A stretch of DNA of 64,000 nucleotides, taken from assembly GCA_964035545.1 (NCBI GenBank), contig CAXIUT010000097.1, positions 124,001 to 188,000 on the forward strand. Direction: 5' to 3'. Source of the DNA: Bugula neritina (taxonomy: Eukaryota; Bryozoa; Gymnolaemata; Cheilostomatida; Bugulidae). The position numbers were made by a program, and so were the translations under genes. The stretch's first letter is position 1, and the number at the start of each line of letters is the position of its first letter. The notes under the pieces were generated by a model that was given only the letters and a program-made list of their open reading frames with translations, was not told where the DNA came from and did no database searches. Positions 12,861 through 30,000 of this stretch are shown piece by piece.

Positions 12861-13342
12861 TGAAATATACTGCGATACACTGCAACATACTGCAACATAC
12901 TAAAATATACTGCAACATACTGAAATACGCTGCAAAATACTGAAATACACTGTAACATACTGAAATATACTGCAACATACTGAAGTACACTCCTACATAC
13001 TGAAATATACTGCAACTCACTGCAACATACTGCAACATACTAAATTACACTGTAACATATTGAAATACACTGCAACACATTGAAATATACTGCAAAATAC
13101 TGAAATACACTGCTACATACTGAAATATACTGCGACACACTGCAACATACTGCAACATACTAAAATATACTGCAACATACTGAAATACACTGCAAAATAC
13201 TGAAATACACTGTAACATACTGAAAAATACTGCAACATACTGAAGTACACTCCTACATACTGAAATATACTGCAACTCACTGCAACATACTGCAACATAC
13301 TAAATTACACTGTAACATATTGAAATACACTGCAACACATTG
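12861..13342. repeat. 260-bp tandem higher-order repeat, partial copy
   Basis: Two units tagged by the rare variant GTACACTCCTACATACTG, at about 12,985 and 13,245. It is related to the complete pair at 26,049-26,568 at an offset of 13,226. Confidence 0.75.
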
Positions 13343-16300
13343 AAATATACTGCAAAATACTGAAATACACTGCTACAACACTGAAATATATTCAACACAC
13401 GGCAACATACTGCAACATACTAAAATATGCTGCAATATACTGAAATCCACTGCAAAATACTGAAATACACTATAACATACTGAAATATACTGCAACATAC
13501 TGCAACATACTGAAATACACTGCAACACATTCAAATACACCGCAAAAAACTACAACATACTGAAATGCACTGTAACATATTGAAATACACTGCAACGCAT
13601 TAGAATATACTGCAATGTACTGAAATATATGGTAAACTACTTAAATATACTGTCACACATTGAAAAACACTGCAACATACTGAAATATACTGCGACACAT
13701 TGCAATATACTGTAACATACTGAAATAGGCTGTAGCACACTGAAATACACTGCAACTCACTGAAATATACTGCAACATACTGAAATACACTGTAACATAT
13801 TGAAATATACTGCAACACACCGAAATATAGTGCTACATACTGAAATATACTGCAACATACTGCAACATAGTGAAATACACTGTAACATACTGAAATACAC
13901 TGCAACATACTACAACATAATTCAATACACTGCAACACATTGAAATATACTGCAACATACCTAAATATACGATAATATACTGAAATATACTCTAACACAT
14001 TGAAAAACACTGCAACATACTGAAATACACTGCAACACATTCAAATACACCGCAAAATACTACAACATACTGAAATACACTGTAACACACTGAAATATAC
14101 TGCAAAATACTGAAATACACTGCTACATACTGAAATATACTGCAACACACTGCGACATACTGCAACATACTAAAATACACTGTAACATATTGAAATACAC
14201 TGCAACTCACTGAAATATGCTGCAACATACTGCAACATAGTGAAATACACTGTAACATACTGAAATACACTGCGACATACTACAACATATTGAAAGACAC
14301 TGCAACACATTGAAATATACTGCAACACACCTAAATATACGGTAATATACCAAAATATACTGTAACACATTTAAAAACACTGCAACCTACTGAAATACAC
14401 TGCAACACACTGAAATACCCTGCAAAATACTGTAACACACTGAAATATACTGCAACACACTGCAATTTACTGCAACATACTAAAATACACTGCAACATAC
14501 TGAAATACACTGCAAAATACTGAAATATACTGCAACACACTGCAACTTACTGCAACATACTAAAATACACTGTAACATATTGAATTACACTGCAACACAT
14601 TGAAATATACTGCAAAATACTGAAATACACTGCTACATACTGAAATATACTGCGACACACTGCAACATACTGCAACATACTAAAATATACTGCAACATAC
14701 TGAAATACACTGCAAAATACTGAAATACACTGTAACATACTGAAATATACTGCAACATACTGAAATACACTGCTACATACTGAAATATACTGCAAAATAC
14801 TGCAACATACTAAAATACAATGTAACATATTGAAATACACTGCAACACATTGAAATATACTGCAAAATACTGAAATACACTGCTACATACTGAAATATAC
14901 TGCGACACACTGCAACATACTGCAACATACTAAAATACACTGCAACATACTGAAATACACTGCAGAATACTGAAATACACTGTAACATACTGAAATATAC
15001 TGCAAAATACTGAAAAACACTGCTACATACTGAATTATACTGCAACACACTGCGACATACTGCAACATACTAAAATACACTGTAACATATTGAAATACAC
15101 TGCAACACATTGAAATATACTGCAATGTACCGAAATATATGGTAAACTACTGAAATATACTGTCACACATTGAAAAATACTGCAACATACTGAAATATAT
15201 TGCGACACATTGCAATATACTGTAGCATACTGAAATACGCTGTAGCACACTGAAATACACTGCAACTCACTGAAATATACTGCAAAATACTGGAATACAC
15301 TGCTACATACTGAAATATACTGCGACACACTACAACATACTGCAACATACTAAAGTATACTGCAACATACTGAAATACACTGTAAAATACTGAAATACAC
15401 TATAACATACTGAAATATACTGCAACACATTGAAATATACTGCAAAATACTGAAATACACTGCTACATACTGAAATATACTGCGACACGCTGCAACATAC
15501 TGCAACATACTAAAATATACTGCAACATACTGAAATACACTGCAAAATACTGAAATACACTGTAACATACTGAAATATACTGCAACATACTGAAATACAC
15601 TGCTACATACTGAAATATACTGCAAAATACTGCAACATACTAAAATACAAAGTAACATATTGAAATACACTGCAACACATTGAAATATACTGCAAAATAC
15701 TGAAATACACTGCTACATACTGAAATATACTGCGACACACTGCAACATACTGCAACATACTAAAATACACTGCAACATACTGAAATACACTGCAGAATAC
15801 TGAAATACACTGTAACATACTGAAATATACTGCAAAATACTGAAATACACTGCTACATACTGAATTATACTGCAACACACTGCGACATACTGCAACATAC
15901 TAAAATACACTGTAACATATTGAAATACACTGCAACACATTGAAATATACTGCAAAATACTGAAATACACTGCTACAACACTGAAATATATTCAACACAC
16001 GGCAACATACTGCAACATACTAAAATATGCTGCAATATACTGAAATCCACTGCAAAATACTGAAATACACTATAACATACTGAAATATACTGCAACATAC
16101 TGCAACATACTGAAATACACTGCAACACATTCAAATACACCGCAAAAAACTACAACATACTGAAATGCACTGTAACATATTGAAATACACTGCAACGCAT
16201 TAAAATATACTGCAATGTACTGAAATATATGGTCAACTACTTAAATATACTGTCACACATTGAAAAACACTGCAACATACTGAAATATACTGCGACACAT

Positions 16301-17312
16301 TGCAATATACTGTAACATACTGAAATAGGCTGTAGCACACTGAAATACACTGCAACTCACTGAAATATACTGCAACATACTGAAATACACTGTAACATAT
16401 TGAAATATACTGCAACACACTGAAATATAGTGCTACATACTGAAATATACTGCAACATACTGCAACATAGTGAAATACACTGTAACATACTGAAATACAC
16501 TGCAACATACTACAACATAATTCAATACACTGCAACACATTGAAATATACTGCAACATACCTAAATATACGATAATATACTGAAATATACTCTAACACAT
16601 TGAAAAACACTGCAACATACTGAAATACACTGCAACACATTCAAATACATTGCAAAATACTACAACATACTGAAATACACTGTAACACACTGAAATATAC
16701 TGCAAAATACTGAAATACACTGCTACATACTGAAATATACTGCAACACACTGCGACATACTGCAACATACTAAAATACACTGTAACATATTGAAATACAC
16801 TGCAACTCACTGAAATATGCTGCAACATACTGCAACATAGTGAAATACACTGTAACATACTGAAATACACTGCGACATACTACAACATATTGAAAGACAC
16901 TGCAACACATTGAAATATACTGCAACACACCTAAATATACGGTAATATACCAAAATATACTGTAACACATTTAAAAACACTGCAACCTACTGAAATACAC
17001 TGCAACACACTGAAATACACTGCAAAATACTGTAACACACTGAAATATACTGCAACACACTGCAATTTACTGCAACATACTAAAATACACTGCAACATAC
17101 TGAAATACACTGCAAAATACTGAAATATACTGCAACACACTGCAACTTACTGCAACATACTAAAATACACTGTAACATATTGAATTACACTGCAACACAT
17201 TGAAATATACTGCAAAATACTGAAATACACTGCTACATACTGAAATATACTGCGACACACTGCAACATACTGCAACATACTAAAATATACTGCAACATAC
17301 TGAAATACACTG
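13306..17312. repeat. 2,600-bp higher-order repeat (one full, one partial copy)
   Basis: 13,306-14,712 recurs at 15,906-17,312. Both begin with a run containing the rare variants CTACAACACTG, TATTCAACACACGG and AATATGCTGCAATATAC. After 14,713/17,313 the copies part into different satellite contexts, a sharp exchange-like junction. Confidence 0.85.
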
Positions 17313-20300
17313 TAACATATTGAAATACACTGCAACATATTGAAATATACTGCAATGTACCGAAATATATGGTAAACTACTGAAATATACTGTCACACAT
17401 TGAAAAATACTGCAACATACTGAAATATACTGCGACACATTGCAATATACTGTAGCATACTGAAATACGCTGTAGCACACTGAAATACACTGCAACTCAC
17501 TGAAATATACTGCAAAATACTGGAATACACTGCTACATACTGAAATATACTGCGACACACTACAACATACTGCAACATACTAAAGTATACTGCAACATAC
17601 TGAAATACACTGTAAAATACTGAAATACACTATAACATACTGAAATATAATGCAACACATTGAAATATACTGCAAAATACTGAAATACACTGCTACATAC
17701 TGAAATATACTGCGACACACTGCAACATACTGCAACATACTAAAATATACTGCAACATACTGAAATACACTGCAAAATACTGAAATACACTGTAACATAC
17801 TGAAATATACTGCAACATACTGAAATACACTGCTACATACTGAAATATACTGCAAAATACTGCAACATACTAAAATACAATGTAACATATTGAAATACAC
17901 TGCAACACATTGAAATATACTGCAAAATACTGAAATACACTGCCACATACTGAAATATACTGCGACACACTGCAACATACTGCAACATACTAAAATACAC
18001 TGCAACATACTGAAATACACTGCAGAATACTGAAATACACTGTAACATACTGAAATACACTGCAAAATACTGAAATACACTGCTACATACTGAATTATAC
18101 TGCAACACACTGCGACATACTGCAACATACTAAAATACACTGTAACATATTGAAATACACTGCAACACATTGAAATATACTGCAATGTACCGAAATATAT
18201 GGTAAACTACTGAAATATACTGTCACACATTGAAAAATACTGCAACATACTGAAATATACTGCGACACATTGCAATATACTGTAGCATACTGAAATACGC
18301 TGTAGCACACTAAAATACACTGCAACTCACTGAAATATACTGCAAAATACTGGAATACACTGATACATACTGAAATATACTGCGACACACTACAACATAC
18401 TGCAACATACTAAAGTATACTGCAACATACTGAAATACACTGTAAAATACTGAAATACACTATAACATACTGAAATATACTGCAACATACTGAAATATAC
18501 TGCTACATACTGAAATATACTGCCACACACTGCAACATACTGCAACATACCAGAACACACTGCAAAATACTGAAATACACTGTAACATACTGAAGTATAC
18601 TGCAACATACTGAAATACACTGCTACATACTGAAATATACTGCAACACACTGCGACATACTGCAACATACTAAAATACACTGTAACATATTGAAATACAC
18701 TGCAACTCACTGAAATATGCTGCAACATACTGCAACATAGTGAAATACACTGTAACATACTGAAATACACTGCGACATACTACAACATATTGAAAGACAC
18801 TGCAACACATTGAAATATACTGCAACACACCTAAATATACGGTAATATACCAAAATATACTGTAACACATTTAAAAACACTGCAACCTACTGAAATACAC
18901 TGCAACACACTGAAATACACTGCAAAATACTGTAACACACTGAAATATACTGCAACACACTGCAATTTACTGCAACATACTAAAATACACTGCAACATAC
19001 TGAAATACACTGCAAAATACTGAAATATACTGCAACACACTGCAACTTACTGCAACATACTAAAATACACTGTAACATATTGAATTACACTGCAACACAT
19101 TGAAATATACTGCAAAATACTGAAATACACTGCTACATACTGAAATATACTGCGACACACTGCAACATACTGCAACATACTAAAATATACTGCAACATAC
19201 TGAAATACACTGTAACATATTGAAATACACTGCAACACATTGAAATATACTGCAATGTACCGAAATATATGGTAAACTACTGAAATATACTGTCACACAT
19301 TGAAAAATACTGCAACATACTGAAATATACTGCGACACATTGCAATATACTGTAGCATACTGAAATACGCTGTAGCACACTGAAATACACTGCAACTCAC
19401 TGAAATATACTGCAAAATACTGGAATACACTGCTACATACTGAAATATACTGCGACACACTACAACATACTGCAACATACTAAAGTATACTGCAACATAC
19501 TGAAATACACTGTAAAATACTGAAATACACTATAACATACTGAAATATACTGCAACACATTGAAATATACTGCAAAATACTGAAATACACTGCTACATAC
19601 TGAAATATACTGCGACACACTGCAACATACTGCAACATACTAAAATATACTGCAACATACTGAAATACACTGCAAAATACTGAAATACACTGTAACATAC
19701 TGAAATATACTGCAACATACTGAAATACACTGCTACATACTGAAATATACTGCAAAATACTGCAACATACTAAAATACAATGTAACATATTGAAATACAC
19801 TGCAACACATTGAAATATACTGCAAAATACTGAAATACACTGCCACATACTGAAATATACTGCGACACACTGCAACATACTGCAACATACTAAAATACAC
19901 TGCAACATACTGAAATACACTGCAGAATACTGAAATACACTGTAACATACTGAAATACACTGCAAAATACTGAAATACACTGCTACATACTGAATTATAC
20001 TGCAACACACTGCGACATACTGCAACATACTAAAATACACTGTAACATATTGAAATACACTGCAACACATTGAAATATACTGCAATGTACCGAAATATAT
20101 GGTAAACTACTGAAATATACTGTCACACATTGAAAAATACTGCAACATACTGAAATATACTGCGACACATTGCAATATACTGTAGCATACTGAAATACGC
20201 TGTAGCACACTAAAATACACTGCAACTCACTGAAATATACTGCAAAATACTGGAATACACTGATACATACTGAAATATACTGCGACACACTACAACATAC

Positions 20301-20506
20301 TGCAACATACTAAAGTATACTGCAACATACTGAAATACACTGTAAAATACTGAAATACACTATAACATACTGAAATATACTGCAACATACTGAAATATAC
20401 TGCTACATACTGAAATATACTGCCACACACTGCAACATACTGCAACATACCAGAACACACTGCAAAATACTGAAATACACTGTAACATACTGAAGTATAC
20501 TGCAAC
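16707..20506. repeat. 1,900-bp higher-order repeat, two full tandem copies
   Basis: Units 16,707-18,606 and 18,607-20,506, with identity running on to 20,550. I found two differences: T17338/C19238 and A17650/C19550. This is about 99.9% identity over 190 monomers, so the duplication is among the youngest in the array. Confidence 0.9.
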
Positions 20507-23500
20507 ATACTGAAATACACTGCTACATACTGAAATATACTGCAACACACAGCAACATACTGCAACATACTAAAATACACTGTAACATATTGGAATACAC
20601 TGCAACACATTAATTATACTGCAAAATACTGAAATACACTGCTACATACTGAAATATACTGGAACATACTGCAACATACTGAAATACACTGCAACACATT
20701 CAAATACACCTCAAAATACTACAACATACTGAAATGCACTGTAACATATTGAAATACACTGCAACGCATTGAAATATACTGCAATGTACCGAAATATATG
20801 GTAAACTACTGAAATATACTGTCACACATTGAAAAACACTGCAACATACTGAAATATACTGCGACACATTGCAATATACTGTAACATACTGAAATAGGCT
20901 GTAGCACACTGAAATACACTGCAACTCACTGAAATATACTGCAACATACTGAAATACACTGTAACATATTAAAATATACTGCAACATACTGAAATATAGT
21001 GCTACATACTGAAATATACTGCAACATACTGCAACATAGTGAAATACACTGTAACATACTGAAATACACTGCAACATACTACAACATATTGAAATACACT
21101 GCAACACATTGAAATATACTGCAACACACCTAAATATACGGTAATATACTGAAATATACTGTAACACATTGAAAAACACTGCAACATACTGAAATACACT
21201 GCAACACATTCAAATACACCGCAAAATACTACAACATACTAAAATACACTGTAACATATTGAAATACACTGCAACACATTGAAATATACTGCAATGTACC
21301 GAAATATATGGTAAACTACTGAAATATACTGTCACACATTGAAAAATACTGCAACATACTGAAATATACTGCGACACATTGCAATATACTGTAACATACT
21401 GAAATATGCTGTAGCACACTGAAATACACTGCAACTCACTGAAATATACTGCAACATACTGAAACACACTGTAACCTATTGAAGTATACTGCAACATGCT
21501 GAAATACATTGCTACATACTGAAATATACTGCAACATACTGCAACATACTGAAATACACTGTAACATACTGATATACCCTGCAACATACTACAACATATT
21601 GAAAGACACTGCAACACATTGAAATATACTGCAACATACCTAAATATACGGTAATATACCAAAATATACTGTAACACATTGAAAAGTACTGCAACATACT
21701 GAAATACACTGCAACACACCGAAAAACACTGAAAATACTGTAACACACTGAAATATACTGCAAAATACTGAAATACACTGCTACATACTGAAATACACTG
21801 CAACACACTACAACATACTGCAACATACTAAAATATACTGCAACATACTGAAATACACTGCAAAATACTGAAATACACTGTAACATACTGAAGTATACTG
21901 CAACATACTGAAATACACTGCTACATACTGAAATATACTGCGACACATTGCAATATACTGTAACATACTGAAATAGGCTGTAGCACACTGAAATACACTG
22001 CAACTCACTGAAATATACTGCAACATACTGAAATACACTGTAACATATTAAAATATACTGCAACATACTGAAATATAGTGCTACATACTGAAATATACTG
22101 CAACATACTGCAACATAGTGAAATACACTGTAACATACTGAAATACACTGCAACATACTACAACATATTGAAATACACTGCAACACATTGAAATATACTG
22201 CAACACAACTAAATATACGGTAATATACTGAAATATACTGTAACACATTGAAAAACACTGCAACATACTGAAATACACTGCAACACATTCAAATACACCG
22301 CAAAATACTACAACATACTGAAATGCACTGTAACATATCGAAATACACTGCAACGCATTGAAATATACTGCAATGTACCAAAATATATGGTAAACTACTG
22401 AAATATACTGTCACACATTGAAAAATACTGCAACATACTGAAATATACTGCGACACATTGCAATATACTGTAACATACTGAAATATGCTGTAGCACACTG
22501 AAATACACTGCAACATACTGAAATACACTGTAACATATTAAAATATACTGCAACATACTGAAATACACTGCAGAATACCGAAATACACTGTAACATACTG
22601 AAATATACTGCAAAATACTGAAATACACTGCTACATACTGAAATATACTGCGACACACTGTGACATACTGCAACATACTAAAATACACTGTAACATATTG
22701 AAATACACTGCAACACATTGAAATATACTGCAATGTACCGAAATATATGGTAAACTACTGAAATATACTGTCACACATTGAAAAATACTGCAACATACTG
22801 AAATATACTGCGACACATTGCAATATACTGTAACATACTGAAATATGCTGTAGCACACTGAAATACACTGCAACTCACTGAAATATACTGCAACATACTG
22901 AAACACACTGTAACCTATTGAAATATACTGCAACATACTGAAATACATTGCTACATACTGAAATATACTGCAACATACTGCAACATACTGAAGGACACTG
23001 TAACATACTGATATACCCTGCAACATACTACAACATATTGAAAGACACTGCAACACATTGAAATATACTGCAACATACCTAAATATACGGTAATATACCA
23101 AAATATACTGTAACACATTGAAAAGTACTGCAACATACTGAAATACACTGCAACACACCGAAAAACACTGAAAATACTGTAACACACTGAAATATACTGC
23201 AAAATACTGAAATACACTGCTACATACTGAAATACACTGCAACACACTACAACATACTGCAACATACTAAAATATACTGCAACATACTGAAATACACTGC
23301 AAAATACTGAAATACACTGTAACATACTGAAGTATACTGCAACATACTGAAATACACTGCTACATACTGAAATATACTGCAACACACAGCAACATACTGC
23401 AACATACTAAAATACACTGTAACATATTGGAATACACTGCAACACATTGAAATATACTGCAAAATACTGAAATACACTGCTACATACTGAAATATACTGC

Positions 23501-26048
23501 AACATACTGCAACATACTGAAATACACTGCAACACATTCAAATACACCGCAAAATACTACAACATACTGAAATGCACTGTAACATATTGAAATACACTGT
23601 AACATATTAAAATATACGGCAACATACTGAAATATACTGCGACACATTGCAATATACTGTAACATACTGAAATAGGCTGTAGCACACTGAAATACACTGC
23701 AACTCACTGAAATATACTGCAACATACTGAAATACACTGTAACATATTGAAATATACTGCAACACACTGAAATATAGTGCTACATACTGAAATATACTGC
23801 TACATACTGAAATACACTGCAACATACTGCAACATACTGAAATACACTGCAACACATTGAAATATACTGCAACATACCTAAATATACGGTAATATACTGA
23901 AAAATACTGTAACACATTGAAAAACACTGCAACATACTGAAATACACTGCAACACATTCAAATACACCGCAAAATACTACAACATACTGAAATGCACTGT
24001 AACATATTGAAATACACTGCAACACATTGAAATATACTGCAATGTACCGAAATATATGGTAAACTACTGAAATATACTGTCACACATTGAAAAATACTGC
24101 AACATACTGAAATATACTGCGACACATTGCAATATACTGTAACATACTGAAATATGCTGTAGCACACTGAAATACACTGCAACATACTGAAATACACTGT
24201 AACATATTAAAATATACTGCAACATACTGAAATACACTGCAGAATACCGAAATACACTGTAACATACTGAAATATACTGCAAAATACTGAAATACACTGC
24301 TACATACTGAAATATACTGCGACACACTGCGACATACTGCAACATACTAAAATACACTGTAACATATTGAAACACACTGCAACACATTGAAATATACTGC
24401 AATGTACCGAATTATATGGTAAACTACTGAAATATACTCTAACACATTGAAAAACACTGCAACATACTGAAATATACTGCGACACATTGCAATATACTGT
24501 AACATACTGAAATATGCTGTAGCACACTGAAATACACTGCAACTCACTGAAATATACTGCAACATACTGAAACACACTGTAACATATTGAAATACACTGC
24601 AACACATTGAAATATACTGCAATGTACCGAAATATATGGTAAACTACTGAAATATACTGTCACACATTGAAAAATACTGCAACATACTGAAATATACTGC
24701 GACACATTGCAATATACTGTAACATACTGAAATAGGCTGTAGCACACTGAAATACACTGCAACTCACTGAAATATACTGCAACATACTGAAATACACTGT
24801 AACATATTGAAATATACTGCAACACACTGAAATATAGTGCTACATACTGAAATATACTGCAACATACTGCAACATAGTGAAATACACTGTAACATACTGA
24901 AATACACTGCAACATACTACAACATATTTCAATACACTGCAACACATTGAAATATACTGCAACATACCTAAATATACGATAATATACTGAAATATACTCT
25001 AACACATTGAAAAACACTGCAACATACTGAAATACACTGCAACACATTCAAATACACCGCAAAATACTACAACATACTGAAATACACTGTAACACACTGA
25101 AATATACTGCAAAATACTGAAATACACTGCTACATACTGAAATATACTGCAACACACTGCGACATACTGCAACAAACTAAAATACACTGTAACATATTGA
25201 AATACACTGCAACACATTGAAATATACTGCAATGTACCGAAATATATGGTAAACTACTGAAATATACTGTCACACATTGAAAAATACTGCAACATACTGA
25301 AATATACTGCGACACATTGCAATATACTGTAACATACTGAAATATGCTGTAGCACACTGAAATACACTGCAACATACTGAAATACACTGTAACGTATTAA
25401 AATATACTGCAACATACTGAAATACACTGCAGAATACCGAAATACACTGTAACATACTGAAATATACTGCAAAATACTGAAATACACTGCTACATACTGA
25501 AATATACTGCGACACACTGCGACATACTGCAACATACTAAAATACACTGTAACATATTGAAACACACTGCAACACATTGAAATATACTGCAATGTACCGA
25601 AATATATGGTAAACTACTGAAATATACTGTCACACATTGAAAAATACTGCAACATACTGAAATGTACTGCGACACATTGCAATATACTGTAACATACTGA
25701 AATATGCTGTAGCACACTGAAATACACTGCAACTCACTGAAATATACTGCAACATACTGAAACACACTGTAACATATTGAAATATACTGCAACATACTGA
25801 AATACATTGCTACATACTGAAATATACTGCAACATACTGCAACATACTGAAATACACTGTAATATACTGAAATACGCTGCAACATACTACAACATATTGA
25901 AAGACACTGCAACACAGTGAAATATACTGCAACATACCTAAATATACGGCAACATACCAAAATACACTGTAACACATTGAAAAATACTGCAACATACTGA
26001 AATACACTGCAACACATCGAAAAACACTGAAAATACTGTAAAACACTG

Positions 26049-26568
26049 AAATATACTGCAAAATACTGAAATACACTGCTACATACTGAAATATACTGCG
26101 ACACACTGCAACATACTGCAACATACTAAAATATACTGCAACATACTGAAATACACTGCAAAATACTGAAATACACTGTAACATACTGAAATATACTGCA
26201 ACATACTGAAGTACACTCCTACATACTGAAATATACTGCAACTCACTGCAACATACTGCAACATACTAAATTACACTGTAACATATTGAAATACACTGCA
26301 ACACATTGAAATATACTGCAAAATACTGAAATACACTGCTACATACTGAAATATACTGCGACACACTGCAACATACTGCAACATACTAAAATATACTGCA
26401 ACATACTGAAATACACTGCAAAATACTGAAATACACTGTAACATACTGAAATATACTGCAACATACTGAAGTACACTCCTACATACTGAAATATACTGCA
26501 ACTCACTGCAACATACTGCAACATACTAAATTACACTGTAACATATTGAAATACACTGCAACACATTG
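26049..26568. repeat. 260-bp tandem higher-order repeat, two copies
   Basis: Units 26,049-26,308 and 26,309-26,568 both carry the rare variant GTACACTCCTACATACTG (26,211 and 26,471). The pair is copied at 31,465-31,984, and an older relative sits at 12,861-13,342. Confidence 0.85.
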
Positions 26569-26940
26569 AAATATACTGCAAAATACTGAAATACACTGCT
26601 ACAACACTGAAATATATTCAACACACGGCAAAATACTGCAACATACTAAAATATGCTGCAATATACTGAAATCCACTGCAAAATACTGAAATACACTATA
26701 ACATACTGAAATATACTGCAACATACTGAAATATACTGCTACATACTGAAATATACTGCCACACACTGCAACATACTGCAACATACCAGAACACACTGTA
26801 ACATAATGAAATACACTGCAACACATTGAAATATACTGCAAAATACTGAAATACACTGCTATATACTGAAATACACTGCAACACACTACAACATACTGCA
26901 ACATACGAAAATATACTGCAACATACTGAAATACACTGCA

Positions 26941-27060
26941 AAATACCGAAATACACTGTAACATACTGAAGTATACTGCAACATACTGAAATACACTGCA
27001 AAATACTGAAATACACTGTAACATACTGAAGTATACTGCAACATACTGAAATACACTGCT
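26941..27060. repeat. 60-bp tandem duplication (six monomers)
   Basis: 26,941-27,000 and 27,001-27,060 match except for AATACCGAAA against AATACTGAAA and the last base. The corresponding place near 32,350-32,420 has a single unit, which explains the 60-bp length difference between those blocks. Confidence 0.85.
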
Positions 27061-30000
27061 ACATACTGAAATATACTGCAACACACAGCAACATACTGCA
27101 ACATCCTAAAATACACTGTAACATATTGGAATACACTGCAACACATTAATTATACTGCAAAATACTGAAATACACTGCTACATACTGAAATATACTGCAA
27201 CATACTGCAACATACTGAAATACACTGCAACACATTCAAATACACCGCAAAATACTACAACATACTGAAATGCACAGTAACATATTGAAATACACTGCAT
27301 CGCATTGAAATATACTGCAATGTACCGAAATATATGGTAAACTACTGAAATATACTGTCACACATTGAAAAACACTGCAACATACTGAAATATACTGCGA
27401 CACATTGCAATATACTGTAACATACTGAAATAGGCTGTAGCACACTGAAATACACTGCAACTCACTGAAATATACTGCAACATACTGAAATACACTGTAA
27501 CATATTAAAATATACTGCAACATACTGAAATATAGTGCTACATACTGAAATATACTGCAACATACTGCAACATAGTGAAATACACTGTAACATACTGAAA
27601 TACACTGCAACATACTACAACATATTGAAATACACTGCAACACATTGAAATATACTGCAACACACCTAAATATACGGTAATATACTGAAATATACTGTAA
27701 CACATTGAAAAACACTGCAACATACTGAAATACACTGCAACACATTCAAATACACCGCAAAATACTACAACATACTGAAATGCACTGTAACATATCGAAA
27801 TACACTGCAACACATTGAAATATACTGCAATGTACCAAAATATATGGTAAACTACTGAAATATACTGTCACACATTGAAAAATACTGCAACATACTGAAA
27901 TATACTGCGACACATTGCACTATACTGTAACATACTGAAATATGCTGTAGCACACTGAAATACACTGCAACATACTGAAATACACTGTAACATATTAAAA
28001 TATACTGCAACATACTGAAATACACTGCAGAATACCGAAATACACTGTAACATACTGAAATATACTGCAAAATACTGAAATACACTGCTACATACTGAAA
28101 TATACTGCGACACACTGTGACATACTGCAACATACTAAAATACACTGTAACATATTGAAATACACTGCAACACATTGAAATATACTGCAATGTACCGAAA
28201 TATATGGTAAACTACTGAAATATACTGTCACACATTGAAAAATACTGCAACATACTGAAATATACTGCGACACATTGCAATATACTGTAACATACTGAAA
28301 TATGCTGTAGCACACTGAAATACACTGCAACTCACTGAAATATACTGCAACATACTGAAACACACTGTAACCTATTGAAGTATACTGCAACATACTGAAA
28401 TACATTGCTACATACTGAAATATACTGCAACATACTGCAACATACTGAAATACACTGTAACATACTGATATACCCTGCAACATACTACAACATATTGAAA
28501 GACACTGCAACACATTGAAATATACTGCAACATACCTAAATATACGGTAATATACCAAAATATACTGTAACACATTGAAAAGTACTGCAACATACTGAAA
28601 TACACTGCAACACACCGAAAAACACTGAAAATACTGTAACACACTGAAATATACTGCAAAATACTGAAATACACTGCTACATACTGAAATACACTGCAAC
28701 ACACTACAACATACTGCAACATACTAAAATATACTGCAACATACTGAAATACACTGCAAAATACTGAAATACACTGTAACATACTGAAGTATACTGCAAC
28801 ATACTGAAATACACTGCTACATACTGAAATATACTGCGACACATTGCAATATACTGTAACATACTGAAATAGGCTGTAGCACACTGAAATACACTGCAAC
28901 TCACTGAAATATACTGCAACATACTGAAATACACTGTAACATATTAAAATATACTGCAACATACTGAAATATAGTGCTACATACTGAAATATACTGCAAC
29001 ATACTGCAACATAGTGAAATACACTGTAACATACTGAAATACACTGCAACATACTACAACATATTGAAATACACTGCAACACATTGAAATATACTGCAAC
29101 ACAACTAAATATACGGTAATATACTGAAATATACTGTAACACATTGAAAAACACTGCAACATACTGAAATACACTGCAACACATTCAAATACACCGCAAA
29201 ATACTACAACATACTGAAATGCACTGTAACATATCGAAATACACTGCAACGCATTGAAATATACTGCAATGTACCAAAATATATGGTAAACTACTGAAAT
29301 ATACTGTCACACATTGAAAAATACTGCAACATACTGAAATATACTGCGACACATTGCAATATACTGTAACATACTGAAATATGCTGTAGCACACTGAAAT
29401 ACACTGCAACATACTGAAATACACTGTAACATATTAAAATATACTGCAACATACTGAAATACACTGCAGAATACCGAAATACACTGTAACATACTGAAAT
29501 ATACTGCAAAATACTGAAATACACTGCTACATACTGAAATATACTGCGACACACTGTGACATACTGCAACATACTAAAATACACTGTAACATATTGAAAT
29601 ACACTGCAACACATTGAAATATACTGCAATGTACCGAAATATATGGTAAACTACTGAAATATACTGTCACACATTGAAAAATACTGCAACATACTGAAAT
29701 ATACTGCGACACATTGCAATATACTGTAACATACTGAAATATGCTGTAGCACACTGAAATACACTGCAACTCACTGAAATATACTGCAACATACTGAAAC
29801 ACACTGTAACCTATTGAAATATACTGCAACATACTGAAATACATTGCTACATACTGAAATATACTGCAACATACTGCAACATACTGAAGGACACTGTAAC
29901 ATACTGATATACCCTGCAACATACTACAACATATTGAAAGACACTGCAACACATTGAAATATACTGCAACATACCTAAATATACGGTAATATACCAAAAT

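Larger units (their letters stand above)
9580..15954. repeat. 3,899-bp higher-order repeat (one full, one partial copy)
   Basis: About 9580-12,055 is repeated at 13,479-15,954, offset 3,899. The offset is one short of a multiple of ten because a single 9-bp monomer (TTAATTAT type, at 12,581) lies in the intervening part. Confidence 0.85.
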